Source: a virus. From it: DNA of 24,169 nucleotides. The DNA is taken from the IMG/VR virus record IMGVR_UViG_3300046744_000384, positions 1-24,169 of that record; one strand, 5' to 3'. Positions 7,042 through 15,693 of this stretch are shown here, in pieces. A program made the translations under genes and the position numbers. Within the stretch, counting starts at the first letter, position 1, and every line of letters starts with the position of its first letter. The notes below the pieces were generated by a model that saw only the letters and a list, made by a program, of their open reading frames with translations, was not told the origin of the DNA and ran no database searches.

Positions 7042-8331
7042 TTAATCGTTTACGTTACCAAGAGATTCTTCAGCCGCTCTAGTCAAGGCTTCTCCAACTG
7101 TTGCTGAGGTATCTACGTTAAATACGTTTTCAGCAATAGTAGCTCCAATGTTATCCACTCCGTCAGAAACTCCTCTTAGAGCATCTTGATATATGTTTTC
7201 AAAATTAGGAACTCTTCCTCTAACAGCATCTCTAGCTCCTTGAACTAATTCGTCTTTCTTTTCTCTTGCTAATCTATTTAAATCATCTAGACCTCTTTGG
7301 CCTAATTCTTTTAATTTTCCTTTTATTTTATCTTCTAAAAATCCTCCAATTCCATCGGCTGCATAATTTTCAGAATCTGCCGCAGGGGATAGTGCATCTG
7401 GAATAGTATCTGCTACGATTCCATTTAAAACTCTAGCGTCCATCTTATCTATGACCTCGTAGTTTATCTCTATACTTTGTCTTGCCTGTTCACCTGGATT
7501 TTTAGTAAGATCTCCGAATACTTCTGAACCTGTATTTAAAGAAAATTCACATTCTCCAAATCTAAACATAAAGAATGGTCTGTTTGCACTTCCTGAAATT
7601 CCTTCATTGCTATTACCGACTCCTACTTTAGGTTTTAAATTTCCAGGAAAGCCTTTAATAGTATCTATGTCTATTTTTTTAGGAACACCCGTAAGTTCTA
7701 TTTTAGACATATTCTGTATTTTTCTTATTTCAGTTACATAAACCACCATAGAAAATTTTCTTAAGTTTTCAGGTAAAATCCAATTCCATTTTACTTCATC
7801 AAAGACAGCCTTTCTATAAAGGTGCATTAAACCGGAAACTCTAAGGTTAATAGATTCCAAACAACTTAATGTTAATTTCGCATCGTCTCCTCCGTAATAT
7901 GGATTATTTGGATCAAACGCAGTAACCGCTCTATCTATTCCCTGTAATCCTTGGAAAAACCAAGGTGTATTTCTATTAATATCTAATAATGCTTTTTTAA
8001 ACTTTATAAGATTCTGTAATCTATCTTCATAAAACCTAGATGTCGGTGAATTACCTGACGTAGGGTCTAATGTAGCTGTTTCTTCAGCTCTAAGAGCCGA
8101 AAGTCCATGAGAACCTTCCTTTTTAGTAGCGTTATCTATATTTCTTTCGTTTCTTGCAGTCGCTCCTAACTGCTGTGTGTAAAATTCTTCTGCAGCGCCC
8201 GATAAAAGAGGAGAATTAGTATGATCGCTCGTGTTAAACAATATTACAAACGACAAATAAGTCGGGTCCTGATAAGGAGACTGTGCTAATTTACCTTTTT
8301 GAAAATCTAATCTATCTTTAAAGTCTGACAT
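7042..8331 (-). CDS. Baseplate tube/cap-type protein (gp48/gp54-like, tentative)
   Basis: A 429-residue protein. The N-terminal part has DPTYLSFVILFNTSDHTNSP, and the middle contains SGLMHLYRKAVFDEVKWNWI and RKFSMVVYVTEIRKIQN. A tail-tube-like beta segment follows: FFMFRFGECEFSLNTGSEVF and ARQSIEINYEVIDKMDARVL. The C-terminal 110 residues are helical and charged, with GFLEDKIKGKLKELGQRGLD and repeats of RGR/RGV. Mixed beta segments of this type fit the tube-domain fold shared by gp19, gp48 and gp54 in T4. Between hub and spike genes it is probably a tube initiator or baseplate tube protein, but which T4 counterpart is unclear. A GAATATATAA motif ends 3 nt before the ATG. Confidence 0.55.
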   Translation of the reverse strand: MSDFKDRLDFQKGKLAQSPYQDPTYLSFVILFNTSDHTNSPLLSGAAEEFYTQQLGATARNERNIDNATKKEGSHGLSALRAEETATLDPTSGNSPTSRFYEDRLQNLIKFKKALLDINRNTPWFFQGLQGIDRAVTAFDPNNPYYGGDDAKLTLSCLESINLRVSGLMHLYRKAVFDEVKWNWILPENLRKFSMVVYVTEIRKIQNMSKIELTGVPKKIDIDTIKGFPGNLKPKVGVGNSNEGISGSANRPFFMFRFGECEFSLNTGSEVFGDLTKNPGEQARQSIEINYEVIDKMDARVLNGIVADTIPDALSPAADSENYAADGIGGFLEDKIKGKLKELGQRGLDDLNRLAREKKDELVQGARDAVRGRVPNFENIYQDALRGVSDGVDNIGATIAENVFNVDTSATVGEALTRAAEESLGNVND

Positions 8332-8334
8332 GGG

Positions 8335-8344
8335 TTATATATTC
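8335..8344 (-). promoter_or_regulatory. Candidate late promoter motif (GAATATATAA)
   Basis: GAATATATAA on the minus strand, only 3 nt before the ATG at 8331 and overlapping the TAG stop of the hub gene. The same 3-nt spacing occurs before the genes starting at 19595 and 23248. Confidence 0.45.
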
Positions 8345-10455
8345 TATTTTGGTCGCATGTTTTGGATGTCATCATCTTCTTGAGACGAGTCGAGCTCTAG
8401 TTTAGCTTCTTCTACTAACATTTCTTCAGCAGCACCTATGGCCGGAACACCTCTATATACTTCAACACCTTCCTTGTAGACTACTATGCCTTTCTTAGGA
8501 CCTTGTCTTGTTATTTCATATGTATATAGAGAATCATTATATTCGAAAGTCATACTAGAAGAAGCTGTAAATTCTTTATCTTCCGCTTTAAATGTAATAT
8601 TTATTTCGTAATCTCCATCTTCATATATTATCTCTGGGCTTTTAAATTCCCATGTTCCACTTGTCGCAGCTTCTCCGTTTTTAGGAGTTATTTGAGGATA
8701 ACCCCATATTCCATCGTCATCCGTGGATTCAAATTCAATTTCAACATCTTCAAATCCTTCAAAATCTCTATTAGATTCCCAGGTTCCTGTTATAGAAAGA
8801 TAATTACTTTCGCTTTGAGAGAATGAAGTGCCTTCTCCGTCTATTGTAAGGGTTATTTCTAATTCTTCTAATTCTTCTTCTGGTTCTTCTACAACCGGCT
8901 CTTCAACAACAGGTTCAGGAGTTGGTTCAGGTTCCGGAGCTGGTGGTGTAGGTGGTGGAGTTTCTTCAGCTAGAGTTTCTTCGTTAATTTCTGACATTCT
9001 ACTAGGCCATTCCCTTCTTAACAATGTTAATTTTTGAGTAATTCCCGTAGAAGGCTTATACATATAAATGATACCGCCTATAATATAATAACCTGATAAA
9101 AATTCATCTCTAACTTGATCTACATTTAAGTCATTTGCACTTTCAGCTTCTAATTCTTGATCTGTATCAAATCCTTTTTCATCTTTGTCCTTATTAGTCT
9201 GTTGCTGTGCAGTTATTTGTGCAAAACCACCTTTCATTATTTGAACAGGTATTTTTTGCCATAAATGTATACCCGGGTTAAACGTTTTTAAAGTTAATTC
9301 AAGTTTCATTTTATTCATTTCATCAATATTTTGCTTATTGCTTATTGCGGAATATGAATAATTTAAATGTACGTTTGGAGCTTCATCAGATTGAATAGGG
9401 AGCCTTCCAACGTATTTTGATTTTACTTCTTGTTGATATCTATCTTCTCCTCTTCTACCCTTCAGTGGCTCTTCAATGTCTTTCATGTTTTCACTAGCAA
9501 GCGGCTCTAATTCATGAGCTACTATTCCTTCAGAATCATTTTCATAGTATATCATTTTTCTTTTATAACCATTTCTTTTAGATAATGCGCCTGAATTATT
9601 TATAAGATTATAGCTTTCTATAAATGTATTAGTTGCATTCATTGACGAAGCATTGGTTAATATATTAGACATTTGTATCTTGTTAGAAGATTGTTCTTCG
9701 CCATCTTCATCAAAATCTATTTCAAAATTAACAAATGTTTCATCAACGCCTTCTTCTGAATTTAAAAGAGCGTTGACATCAACGTAACATATATTATAAT
9801 AAGGATCTATAGAATAAGTTTGAAAACTATCTTCACCTATATATGAATGTTCTACTAAATTATTTAGAAACTCAAAATTAGGCTGACAGGCATTAAGCGC
9901 TTTCATGTTATCGTCAGCAGAATCTATATTAGTGGCTAACCCTAATTTTAGGTTCGTCGCAAATTCTTCAATTTGTTCTCTAGAAGTTCCTTCATATGAA
10001 GCACATCCTTCAGAATGCATAGTGGGTATTTTCATAGTCCCACTAAAAGTATATTTAGCTCCTTTTGTTGCTTTTTCCAGATCTCTAGTAGGAGGTCCTG
10101 AAACCTCATCAATATCGAAATCTATTCTAATATCTCTAAATGTATCTTGTTGCCTTGCAGCGATTCTTACGGAAATTACATCACCATCCCTTGGTATGTT
10201 ATCTACATCTAAAGTTCCTCGAGTGTCTATGATCGTTGCATCAATTGTTGGAATTTTTACATTGCAGTTTATTTCCATTCTTTTAATATCCTGATCTAAA
10301 AATGAAACACCATTGATTACAATCATAGGAACTGGCCCTCCAATTTCATGGCTTATTTTTGGTGCACCTTCTTCTTCTTTAAACGAATCAAATTTTATAA
10401 CATCTAATTCCAAAGCGTGCTCTAATACATTTAAAACATGATTATTTAATGGCAT
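8344..10455 (-). CDS. Baseplate hub protein (gp27/gpD-like) with C-terminal Ig-like extension
   Basis: A 703-residue protein. Residues about 1-480 look like a gp27/gpD-type hub. IVINGVSFLDQDIKRMEINC and PTIDATIIDTRG match the opening strands of the first tube-like domain, and PRDGDVISVRI the strand that follows. A helical segment with NFEFLNNLVEHSYIGEDSFQ then fits the middle hub domain, and ends in GYYIIGGIIYMY with LTLLRREWP, the strand pair that usually closes hub domains. Residues about 497-532 are a Pro/Glu-rich linker. Residues about 533-640 are an acidic beta domain with alternating strands, plausibly Ig-like. A short C-terminal beta domain (GIVVYKEGVEVYRGVP) ends the protein. The extension is not present in T4 gp27. 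It lies next to the LysM-like and spike genes, in keeping with hub identity. Confidence 0.7.
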   Translation of the reverse strand: MPLNNHVLNVLEHALELDVIKFDSFKEEEGAPKISHEIGGPVPMIVINGVSFLDQDIKRMEINCNVKIPTIDATIIDTRGTLDVDNIPRDGDVISVRIAARQQDTFRDIRIDFDIDEVSGPPTRDLEKATKGAKYTFSGTMKIPTMHSEGCASYEGTSREQIEEFATNLKLGLATNIDSADDNMKALNACQPNFEFLNNLVEHSYIGEDSFQTYSIDPYYNICYVDVNALLNSEEGVDETFVNFEIDFDEDGEEQSSNKIQMSNILTNASSMNATNTFIESYNLINNSGALSKRNGYKRKMIYYENDSEGIVAHELEPLASENMKDIEEPLKGRRGEDRYQQEVKSKYVGRLPIQSDEAPNVHLNYSYSAISNKQNIDEMNKMKLELTLKTFNPGIHLWQKIPVQIMKGGFAQITAQQQTNKDKDEKGFDTDQELEAESANDLNVDQVRDEFLSGYYIIGGIIYMYKPSTGITQKLTLLRREWPSRMSEINEETLAEETPPPTPPAPEPEPTPEPVVEEPVVEEPEEELEELEITLTIDGEGTSFSQSESNYLSITGTWESNRDFEGFEDVEIEFESTDDDGIWGYPQITPKNGEAATSGTWEFKSPEIIYEDGDYEINITFKAEDKEFTASSSMTFEYNDSLYTYEITRQGPKKGIVVYKEGVEVYRGVPAIGAAEEMLVEEAKLELDSSQEDDDIQNMRPK

Positions 10456-10459
10456 ACTT

Positions 10460-10933
10460 TTAAGTTCTTATTTCCCCGTTAGTAACTTCGATATTGGTTT
10501 GCCCCGATTGTAATATGTTAGGTGGCAATATTTCTTTATTATATTTCTTGCTTAAATACTTAATTCTATTAGCATCCTTCACCGGTAATCTTTTCGTGTT
10601 TATAAACTGATCTCTAATAGGATTTTTATAGTTTTTATTTAAGGTAAGCTTCCATTTTTTCTTAGCAACATCTATCTTAGGTATAAGAAGAACATCTCCT
10701 TCTGTGATTGAAAAAGGATTAGATATTCCATTAAACTTTAAAATAGCATCCACATGGTCATGTGTTCCGTATTCGGAAAGAGACACTAGATCTATTCTAC
10801 ATGTTTCATCATTTTCAACAACATGAACAGATTGAACGGAACTTTCTGCCATTTCTAGAAAAATAAAAGAAGGCGTTGACATTGTTAGTTTTCCTTCAGA
10901 TATTTCTTTTTTATCTATACTATATAATTTCAT
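10460..10933 (-). CDS. LysM-like baseplate protein (gp53/gpX-like)
   Basis: A 157-residue protein. Residues about 36-88 resemble the LysM-like domain of tail protein X and of baseplate gp53: CRIDLVSLSEYGTHDHVDAI, then LKFNGISNPFSITEGDVLLI and PKID. The order (D-L-x-S, Y-G, D-x-I-L-K-x-N-G-I-x-N-P-F, G-D-x-L-x-I-P) is characteristic. In contractile tails this protein helps bind wedge or tube parts of the baseplate. The rest is basic and unstructured. It starts 2 bp after the preceding tube-like gene and ends 4 bp before the hub gene, so all three are co-translated neighbours. I cannot tell gp53 from gpX function by sequence alone. Confidence 0.7.
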   Translation of the reverse strand: MKLYSIDKKEISEGKLTMSTPSFIFLEMAESSVQSVHVVENDETCRIDLVSLSEYGTHDHVDAILKFNGISNPFSITEGDVLLIPKIDVAKKKWKLTLNKNYKNPIRDQFINTKRLPVKDANRIKYLSKKYNKEILPPNILQSGQTNIEVTNGEIRT

Positions 10934-10935
10934 TC

Positions 10936-12693
10936 TTACCCGTTAGCTATTTTTCTAAATTCAGAGTTAAGAGCCTTTCTCTTATCTTTTCCACCGTATG
11001 CGGTTTCCACATAAACTTGATTAACATCAACTCCATCTTCAGGTTGTAAATAAAATCTACCTCTACCCATATTAAACATAGATTCAATATCTAATTTATC
11101 TCTACCTCTACCAGGCTTTAATGTGATTTCAACAACCATTCTTTCAGGAAAATCTTGAACACCTAATCCTCCTTCAAAGGTTACATTAGTTTCTCTACAT
11201 GTAAGATTACCTACCATCATAATAGGATTTAATGGATTTCCAACCGTAAGGTGCCATGCACCAGTAGGATCTCCTGTTAGTAGAGAAGCTGCTGCTTGTC
11301 CACCTGATGGAGAATTAAATAGTTTCATTAGTGTTCCACCTAATATATTATTTAAGAATTTACTATCCTTTCCAGATGCTAAATTACTAACATCCTTTTT
11401 AACACCCTGGAACATATCTCCTAATCCTGAAGCGACACTTTTAATAAATCCGCTATAATTACCAGATTTAATTAAACTTAAATCTCCTAAAGGTTTTCCT
11501 GCTCCTCCGCTTCCAACATATCTTACGGCTCCTCCCCAGAATGGAGCTTGACTAGATGTTAAAACCATGATGTTGGCCAGTTGATCTAGCATCATAACCT
11601 TAGGGTTTGCTCCGCCGAAAGATCTTAATTCATATTCAAATTTAAGTTTGAATTCTTGACTAAACGTTAGTCCTTGCTCTCTAAAGGCAACATCTTTTAT
11701 AACATTAACAGGTCCAAACACATGATTTGGATATGTATTTTCCATATAATCGTATCCGCTTCCTCCGTTTTTTCTTCTTTGTGCTGTGATTCCATCGACA
11801 CCGGCTGCAGCGTTAGCGGCTGCAGTACCTATTACACTTGAATCCAAGAACTGACCGAAGGCACCTCTTCTACTGGAATTATTAGATTGTTTAGTTTGCA
11901 CACTTGCTGATTCATCTTTCCAATTATATCCATGAGACCACCCTAAAATATCAGACATACTATTACCGGTAACTTCACTCATCCACGTAACTGCCCTTGC
12001 AATATCTGGCTGATCAACTTCTCTGGGCTTTCCAGCCTTATCAATATTCATCGGTGTGATAATATCATCCTGTACGGGATATGGGAATCTTCTAAGTGTT
12101 AATAGATAATTATTAGGTATTTTACCATTATATCTACATAGCGCAAAATCTGCATAATTATACATATATCCATAGCCGCTTGTGGAAGAAGCATTGTTTT
12201 TAGTAATTTCAACTATTTTAGAAACAGTAGGATTATCTAAAGTTCTTTCATCTATTTTATTATATTCTTCCTTATCGGCTCCTTTTGCCTTTGCAGATCC
12301 GCCCGGTGTAAAGAAACTACCCCTATAATTTACAAGCGAATATTTGTTAAATACGGAATATGCGTGCTTTCCGTCTGTGATTTCTTCTTTAGTGTCTTTT
12401 CCATCAGGGCCTCTCTTATAATATATTACCGATTGAGCCTCTTGTGTATAGTATTGTGCTTTACCACCGGGTCTAACATTACTGAGAGGTTCTCCAACTA
12501 ACATTGCCCTACTTCTTGCGTTTGGATTATCGAACGTTCCAAGAATAGTGTCCTGTGGATCAACGTTCTTAGGTACTCCTGATCCGTCCGGACTGGATAA
12601 ATCGAAAAAATTATCAACCTTGTCTCCGAAACCGGAAACAGATGATTTTAAACTGGAAGCTGTTGCGGTAGATACTAACCCAAATAATGGCAT
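10936..12693 (-). CDS. Large tail tube/baseplate cap-like structural protein
   Basis: A 585-residue Gly/Ser-rich protein, first gene of the tail operon behind a GAATATATAA motif. The N-terminal half contains long polar stretches and GYGYMYNYADFALCRYNGKI. The second half has two beta-rich segments that look like halves of a tail-tube fold: EQGLTFSQEFKLKFEYELRS with a following helix (MMLDQLANIMVLTSSQAPFW), and AWHLTVGNPLNPIMMVGNLT with TFEGGLGVQDFPERMVVEIT. The C-terminus ends in GRGRDKLDIESMFNMGRGRF. This is compatible with gp48/gp54-type tube-capping proteins, which share the tube fold. The functional name is inferred from fold-like patterns and the adjacent LysM and hub genes. Confidence 0.55.
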   Translation of the reverse strand: MPLFGLVSTATASSLKSSVSGFGDKVDNFFDLSSPDGSGVPKNVDPQDTILGTFDNPNARSRAMLVGEPLSNVRPGGKAQYYTQEAQSVIYYKRGPDGKDTKEEITDGKHAYSVFNKYSLVNYRGSFFTPGGSAKAKGADKEEYNKIDERTLDNPTVSKIVEITKNNASSTSGYGYMYNYADFALCRYNGKIPNNYLLTLRRFPYPVQDDIITPMNIDKAGKPREVDQPDIARAVTWMSEVTGNSMSDILGWSHGYNWKDESASVQTKQSNNSSRRGAFGQFLDSSVIGTAAANAAAGVDGITAQRRKNGGSGYDYMENTYPNHVFGPVNVIKDVAFREQGLTFSQEFKLKFEYELRSFGGANPKVMMLDQLANIMVLTSSQAPFWGGAVRYVGSGGAGKPLGDLSLIKSGNYSGFIKSVASGLGDMFQGVKKDVSNLASGKDSKFLNNILGGTLMKLFNSPSGGQAAASLLTGDPTGAWHLTVGNPLNPIMMVGNLTCRETNVTFEGGLGVQDFPERMVVEITLKPGRGRDKLDIESMFNMGRGRFYLQPEDGVDVNQVYVETAYGGKDKRKALNSEFRKIANG

Positions 12694-12720
12694 ATTTTAA
12701 TATTATGTTTTTACTATGTT

Positions 12721-12730
12721 TTATATATTC
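12721..12730 (-). promoter_or_regulatory. Candidate late promoter motif (GAATATATAA) for the tail operon
   Basis: GAATATATAA on the minus strand, 27 nt before the ATG at 12693, in the 35-bp gap after the gene 12729-13319. It would drive the run of cap, LysM and hub genes. A second copy near 8335 may add transcription of the later genes. Confidence 0.5.
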
Positions 12731-13319
12731 ACAATTCTATGTCATCCAGGTCGTCTGACTGCGGTCTATATAAAAGCTTATCATAATATTTATCCATCTT
12801 TGGTTCTCTTTCTCCTAAAAATTTCTTAAGATGGGCAGAATATACTCCCTTTGATTGATAATAGTAGGAACCTCCTGAATATACACTTCTACTAGAAAGT
12901 TCATAAATATCTTTAAAATTTCTTTCGATTAAAAAATCTTGTATATTATTAAACAATTGTATTACCTCTGACTTAGTTTTAACACACATTACAGAATCTA
13001 CGGATATCATATATGATTCCCATTTTGAGTCAATATGATCTTGGAAATCTTTCATAGATTTATAGTTCTTTCTAGAAAGGCCAAATGTAGTTTTTTTATT
13101 ACCAAAATCTTTTGAAAATTTCATTCCAAATAGATATCTTTTTAAAAAATCTATGTTATCGTAAAATTTGGTAATTCTAATTTGATACCTTGGCATATCC
13201 TCATCAAATTTAACATCATGTATAACCCCCAATACAGGAAATACAATGTGAGAATGTCTAGAGTTTGAAACAAGGGCGTGAATCCTTTCGCCCTTTGAAA
13301 AAAGTTTGTGTCTTATCAT
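12729..13319 (-). CDS. Unknown phage protein (196 aa)
   Basis: I do not recognise this protein. It is basic and aromatic-rich: the N-terminus MIRHKLFSKGERIHALVSNS is followed by HSHIVFPVLGVIHDVKFDED and RYQIRITKFYDN, which read as a small beta barrel. Next come a helical middle and the Tyr/Ser-rich stretch SRSVYSGGSYYYQSKGVYSA, and the last residues are acidic (DDLDDIEL). The start overlaps the stop of the upstream gene as ATGA, so translation is coupled. It is the last gene of the unknown block before the tail operon, so a tail assembly or chaperone role is possible but unproven. Confidence 0.65.
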   Translation of the reverse strand: MIRHKLFSKGERIHALVSNSRHSHIVFPVLGVIHDVKFDEDMPRYQIRITKFYDNIDFLKRYLFGMKFSKDFGNKKTTFGLSRKNYKSMKDFQDHIDSKWESYMISVDSVMCVKTKSEVIQLFNNIQDFLIERNFKDIYELSSRSVYSGGSYYYQSKGVYSAHLKKFLGEREPKMDKYYDKLLYRPQSDDLDDIEL

Positions 13320-13714
13320 AGGTCAATTATCTTAACGCTTTCAAATCTTTTAAGAACGTTTTTAGGATAATCATCTCTATTAATTACGGTTAAATTTAAT
13401 GAAGCAATGGGTTCGATAGTGTCTTCTAAAAATAATTTAAAATTATCTATAGTTTCAGTGTCTAGGTTTTTAAACAAATAAACGATTTTATTTAAATCTT
13501 CATTTTTATTTAAAACATTTATAAATGAATTTCTTATTGCTAGGCCAATTACTGATGCATGTGGTTCTGTGTCATACGGATCCGATTTTACTAATTTATT
13601 TCTAATACTAAAATGATCGATGACAGTTTCACCAGGATTATTTCTGCAAAATTTATTAAATTCTTTTCGGCTATTACACCATATACATTCTATAGTAATT
13701 GTCTTTTCTTCCAT
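13316..13714 (-). CDS. Unknown phage protein (132 aa)
   Basis: Unrecognised. The N-terminal ITIECIWCNSRKEFNKFC contains two Cys in one short segment (C-I-W-C) and a third nearby. These could bind metal, but there is no fourth ligand in a typical arrangement. The C-terminal half alternates helix and strand: KIVYLFKNLDTETIDNFKLF, then IASLNLTVINRDDYP. The start forms TAATG with the stop of the upstream gene and the end forms ATGA with the next, so it is translationally coupled on both sides. Confidence 0.65.
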   Translation of the reverse strand: MEEKTITIECIWCNSRKEFNKFCRNNPGETVIDHFSIRNKLVKSDPYDTEPHASVIGLAIRNSFINVLNKNEDLNKIVYLFKNLDTETIDNFKLFLEDTIEPIASLNLTVINRDDYPKNVLKRFESVKIIDL

Positions 13715-14025
13715 TATGCCATTTTCTCCAATTCAGCTAATTCTTTTTTTAGCTCTTGGATTTTATGTTTTATTTCAAGGGTAGAAGGCTTATAATTATT
13801 ACCCCAATTACTTTTCACCTGTATCTGATTAGATTGTTTTGAATTACCAAAATCTAATCCGATGTCTATGCATATGTCATTTATAAAATTTATCCTATCT
13901 TCGATACCTTTTTCAAAATCATACACGACAATAGATTCGTAATTTTCTCCGGCAGCATTAATGTTATCATCTGTTATAGTTTTAATAACACCATTATCTG
14001 CTATTTTAAGATTTACTTCCTGCAT
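13714..14025 (-). CDS. Unknown small phage protein with C-terminal coiled coil (103 aa)
   Basis: Unrecognised. The N-terminal two thirds are acidic and mixed alpha/beta. The C-terminal 25 residues (STLEIKHKIQELKKELAELE) form a heptad-like coiled coil, suggesting oligomerisation. The start lies 20 bp inside the upstream gene, in a different frame. It is part of the tightly overlapping block between dCMP deaminase and the tail operon. Confidence 0.6.
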   Translation of the reverse strand: MQEVNLKIADNGVIKTITDDNINAAGENYESIVVYDFEKGIEDRINFINDICIDIGLDFGNSKQSNQIQVKSNWGNNYKPSTLEIKHKIQELKKELAELEKMA

Positions 14026-14395
14026 TTGCTAATCTTTTCTTTTTTGAGTTATTAGCTTCTTTTAACAAGGACTTTGACCTTTTTCTGTCTTCTCTCCAGG
14101 TTTCTTTATTTTTTATGTTTGTTAGAGTAAACGCCTCTTCCAGCATTTCAATTTCTTTTTCTGAGTAATTGAGTCCTTTCCACGTTTCTTTTAAAGAGTT
14201 TAGTTTAGAACCTAACTGTTCTTCTATTTGATCATTAACCATCCTCATGTGCTTTTCGTGGAAGTCTCTACCTTCTTCCTGCTTTAGACCGTACCATGCA
14301 ATTCCTTTTTCTGAAAATCTACCCCAGCCATTTTTAGCTTTTAATAGACCCATTTTTCTATAAGTATCTCTTCTGTATTTTCTTGCTAAACTCAT
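14006..14395 (-). CDS. Unknown basic phage protein (129 aa)
   Basis: Unrecognised. It is strongly basic, with Lys/Arg clusters at both ends (SLARKYRRDTYRKMG and KKKRLANAGSKS) and an amphipathic helical middle (SEKEIEMLEEAFTLTNIK). A nucleic-acid-binding or structural role would fit the charge but is not shown. It starts 3 bp after the upstream stop and overlaps the next gene by 20 bp. Confidence 0.6.
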   Translation of the reverse strand: MSLARKYRRDTYRKMGLLKAKNGWGRFSEKGIAWYGLKQEEGRDFHEKHMRMVNDQIEEQLGSKLNSLKETWKGLNYSEKEIEMLEEAFTLTNIKNKETWREDRKRSKSLLKEANNSKKKRLANAGSKS

Positions 14396-14398
14396 TTG

Positions 14399-14932
14399 TT
14401 ATAATTTATAATAGTTAGTAACGTATTTTTGAATTTCTTCTGTTAAAAATTCTTGTAGGTTATTTATCTCTATTTGAGAAGATGCTACTTTGCTGATCTC
14501 TTCGATTATTTCCGATTCTTCTTGTTCAGAATTATCAACTAGCATTTTAAAAATTTCTTTTTTAGGAAGATTAATCCCTATGTCCATTGTGAAAGACTCC
14601 ACGTTTTTAGAAGATAGGTTTTTAATTAACTGTGTTAATGGTGAGTCCTCTACTTCTACAACCTTTTTAACTTCTTTAGGTTGCATAACTACTTCTTTTT
14701 TAGAATTATTATCGGGAACAATATTTTCGACTATTAAGTCTGCTCCTGGAAATGGAATCTCTTCTCCCTTTATTTCTTCTAAAAATTCAGAAGCTACTTT
14801 ATGAAATATTTTGCTTCCATCTGTAAAATATAAAAACTTATCGTCAGATTCCTTTACCTCTACGATAGTTCCAAATTTATCTCCTTTTTTCCACTGATAT
14901 TTAAGGATTTCTTTAGTCTCTTCTTTTTGCAT
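14399..14932 (-). CDS. Unknown acidic phage protein (177 aa)
   Basis: Unrecognised. The N-terminus (KYQWKKGDKFGTIVEVKESD, KFLYFTDGSKIFHKV) looks like a small SH3-like beta barrel. A Lys/Val/Glu-rich linker follows (KEVVMQPKEVKKVVEVEDSP), and then a helical C-terminal domain (SPLTQLIKNLSS through LQEFLTEEIQKYVTNYYKL). This beta-barrel, linker and helix layout suggests an adaptor or assembly factor, which is inference. The 27-bp gap before it holds a TATAATATTTAAATA-like AT-rich segment on the minus strand but no copy of the ATATATAA motif. Confidence 0.6.
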   Translation of the reverse strand: MQKEETKEILKYQWKKGDKFGTIVEVKESDDKFLYFTDGSKIFHKVASEFLEEIKGEEIPFPGADLIVENIVPDNNSKKEVVMQPKEVKKVVEVEDSPLTQLIKNLSSKNVESFTMDIGINLPKKEIFKMLVDNSEQEESEIIEEISKVASSQIEINNLQEFLTEEIQKYVTNYYKL

Positions 14933-14959
14933 GATTAAACCTATTTAAATATTATACCC

Positions 14960-15181
14960 TTAAACTTCAAAAAGTTTAAGTTGAGGAATTTGATAAAATA
15001 CAGGTGCGTTACCTTTCTGATAGTATAACATAAATTCGTCAATGAATTCATGGGATAAACTAGGTCCTACCATCACATCTGTCTTTTTTAGAAACCTTTC
15101 GTAGAATTTATGGCTTCCGTTTTCTTTTAAAAATAATTGTAATTCTTTCTTTTCTGGTAAAAATCTTTTGTTAATGCTCAT
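14960..15181 (-). CDS. Unknown small phage protein (73 aa)
   Basis: Unrecognised, soluble and helical, with aromatic residues (HKFYERFLKKTDVMVGPSLS, HEFIDEFMLYYQKGN). The start lies 11 bp inside the 3' end of the dCMP deaminase gene, in another frame, so translation is likely coupled to it. A role together with nucleotide metabolism is possible only by association. Confidence 0.6.
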   Translation of the reverse strand: MSINKRFLPEKKELQLFLKENGSHKFYERFLKKTDVMVGPSLSHEFIDEFMLYYQKGNAPVFYQIPQLKLFEV

Positions 15182-15677
15182 TCCATACTATTACTTGTTC
15201 GACAATAATTCCTGCCTTTTCTAATAAAGCAATGCCTGACATATCTCTATAGCTTTCACAATAGAATACTTTCTTTACACCTGCTTGTATAATTAATTTA
15301 GCACATTCAAAACACGGAGAGGTTGTCGTGTATAGGATAGCTCCCTTTGACGTGAGTGTAGATTTTGAAATCTTCATTAGCGCATTAGATTCAGCGTGTA
15401 AAACCTCTTGCTTAGTAACCTGCTTAGAACAACAAGTGTCTTCGCACTCATATCCTTTCTCTATCAATATTTCTTTATGATCAGGATTATCTATGTTTCT
15501 AGTTTGGGTTTCTTCACATGTATTGTCAAATCCATGTGGAGTTCCATTATATCCGAATGAAACTATTTGCTCGTCTTTAACGATAATGCATCCTACCTTT
15601 CTTCTCTCTGCATAACTAAGTTTTGAAACTTGGTATGCTATTTGCATGTAAATTACGTCTACTGATATTCTTGGCAT
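15171..15677 (-). CDS. Deoxycytidylate (dCMP) deaminase
   Basis: A 168-residue zinc deaminase that converts dCMP to dUMP, feeding dTTP synthesis for an AT-rich genome. The catalytic motif is complete: HAES (H94, E96) and PCFEC (C122, C125). The N-terminal KVGCIIVKDEQIVSFGYNGT and the family's FGYNG element fit dCMP deaminases, as in T4 gene cd. Between them is a Cys-rich insertion (C54, C78, C82, C83), like the extra zinc site reported for the T4 enzyme. Activity in the family is usually controlled by dCTP and dTTP. It follows the terminator at 15694-15724, so it needs its own promoter or readthrough; no clear ATATATAA motif was found in the 73-bp gap. Confidence 0.95.
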   Translation of the reverse strand: MPRISVDVIYMQIAYQVSKLSYAERRKVGCIIVKDEQIVSFGYNGTPHGFDNTCEETQTRNIDNPDHKEILIEKGYECEDTCCSKQVTKQEVLHAESNALMKISKSTLTSKGAILYTTTSPCFECAKLIIQAGVKKVFYCESYRDMSGIALLEKAGIIVEQVIVWNEH

Positions 15678-15693
15678 GATTCTTTATAAATAA

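Noticed and set aside
8828-9037. Ser/Gly-rich plus-strand frame (69 codons)
   Set aside because: It is the reverse complement of the Pro/Glu linker of the hub protein, which explains the repetitive Ser/Gly content.
9905-10294. 129-codon open frame on the plus strand opposite the hub gene
   Set aside because: Antisense to a well-supported structural gene, no recognisable domain, odd composition. It is a shadow frame.
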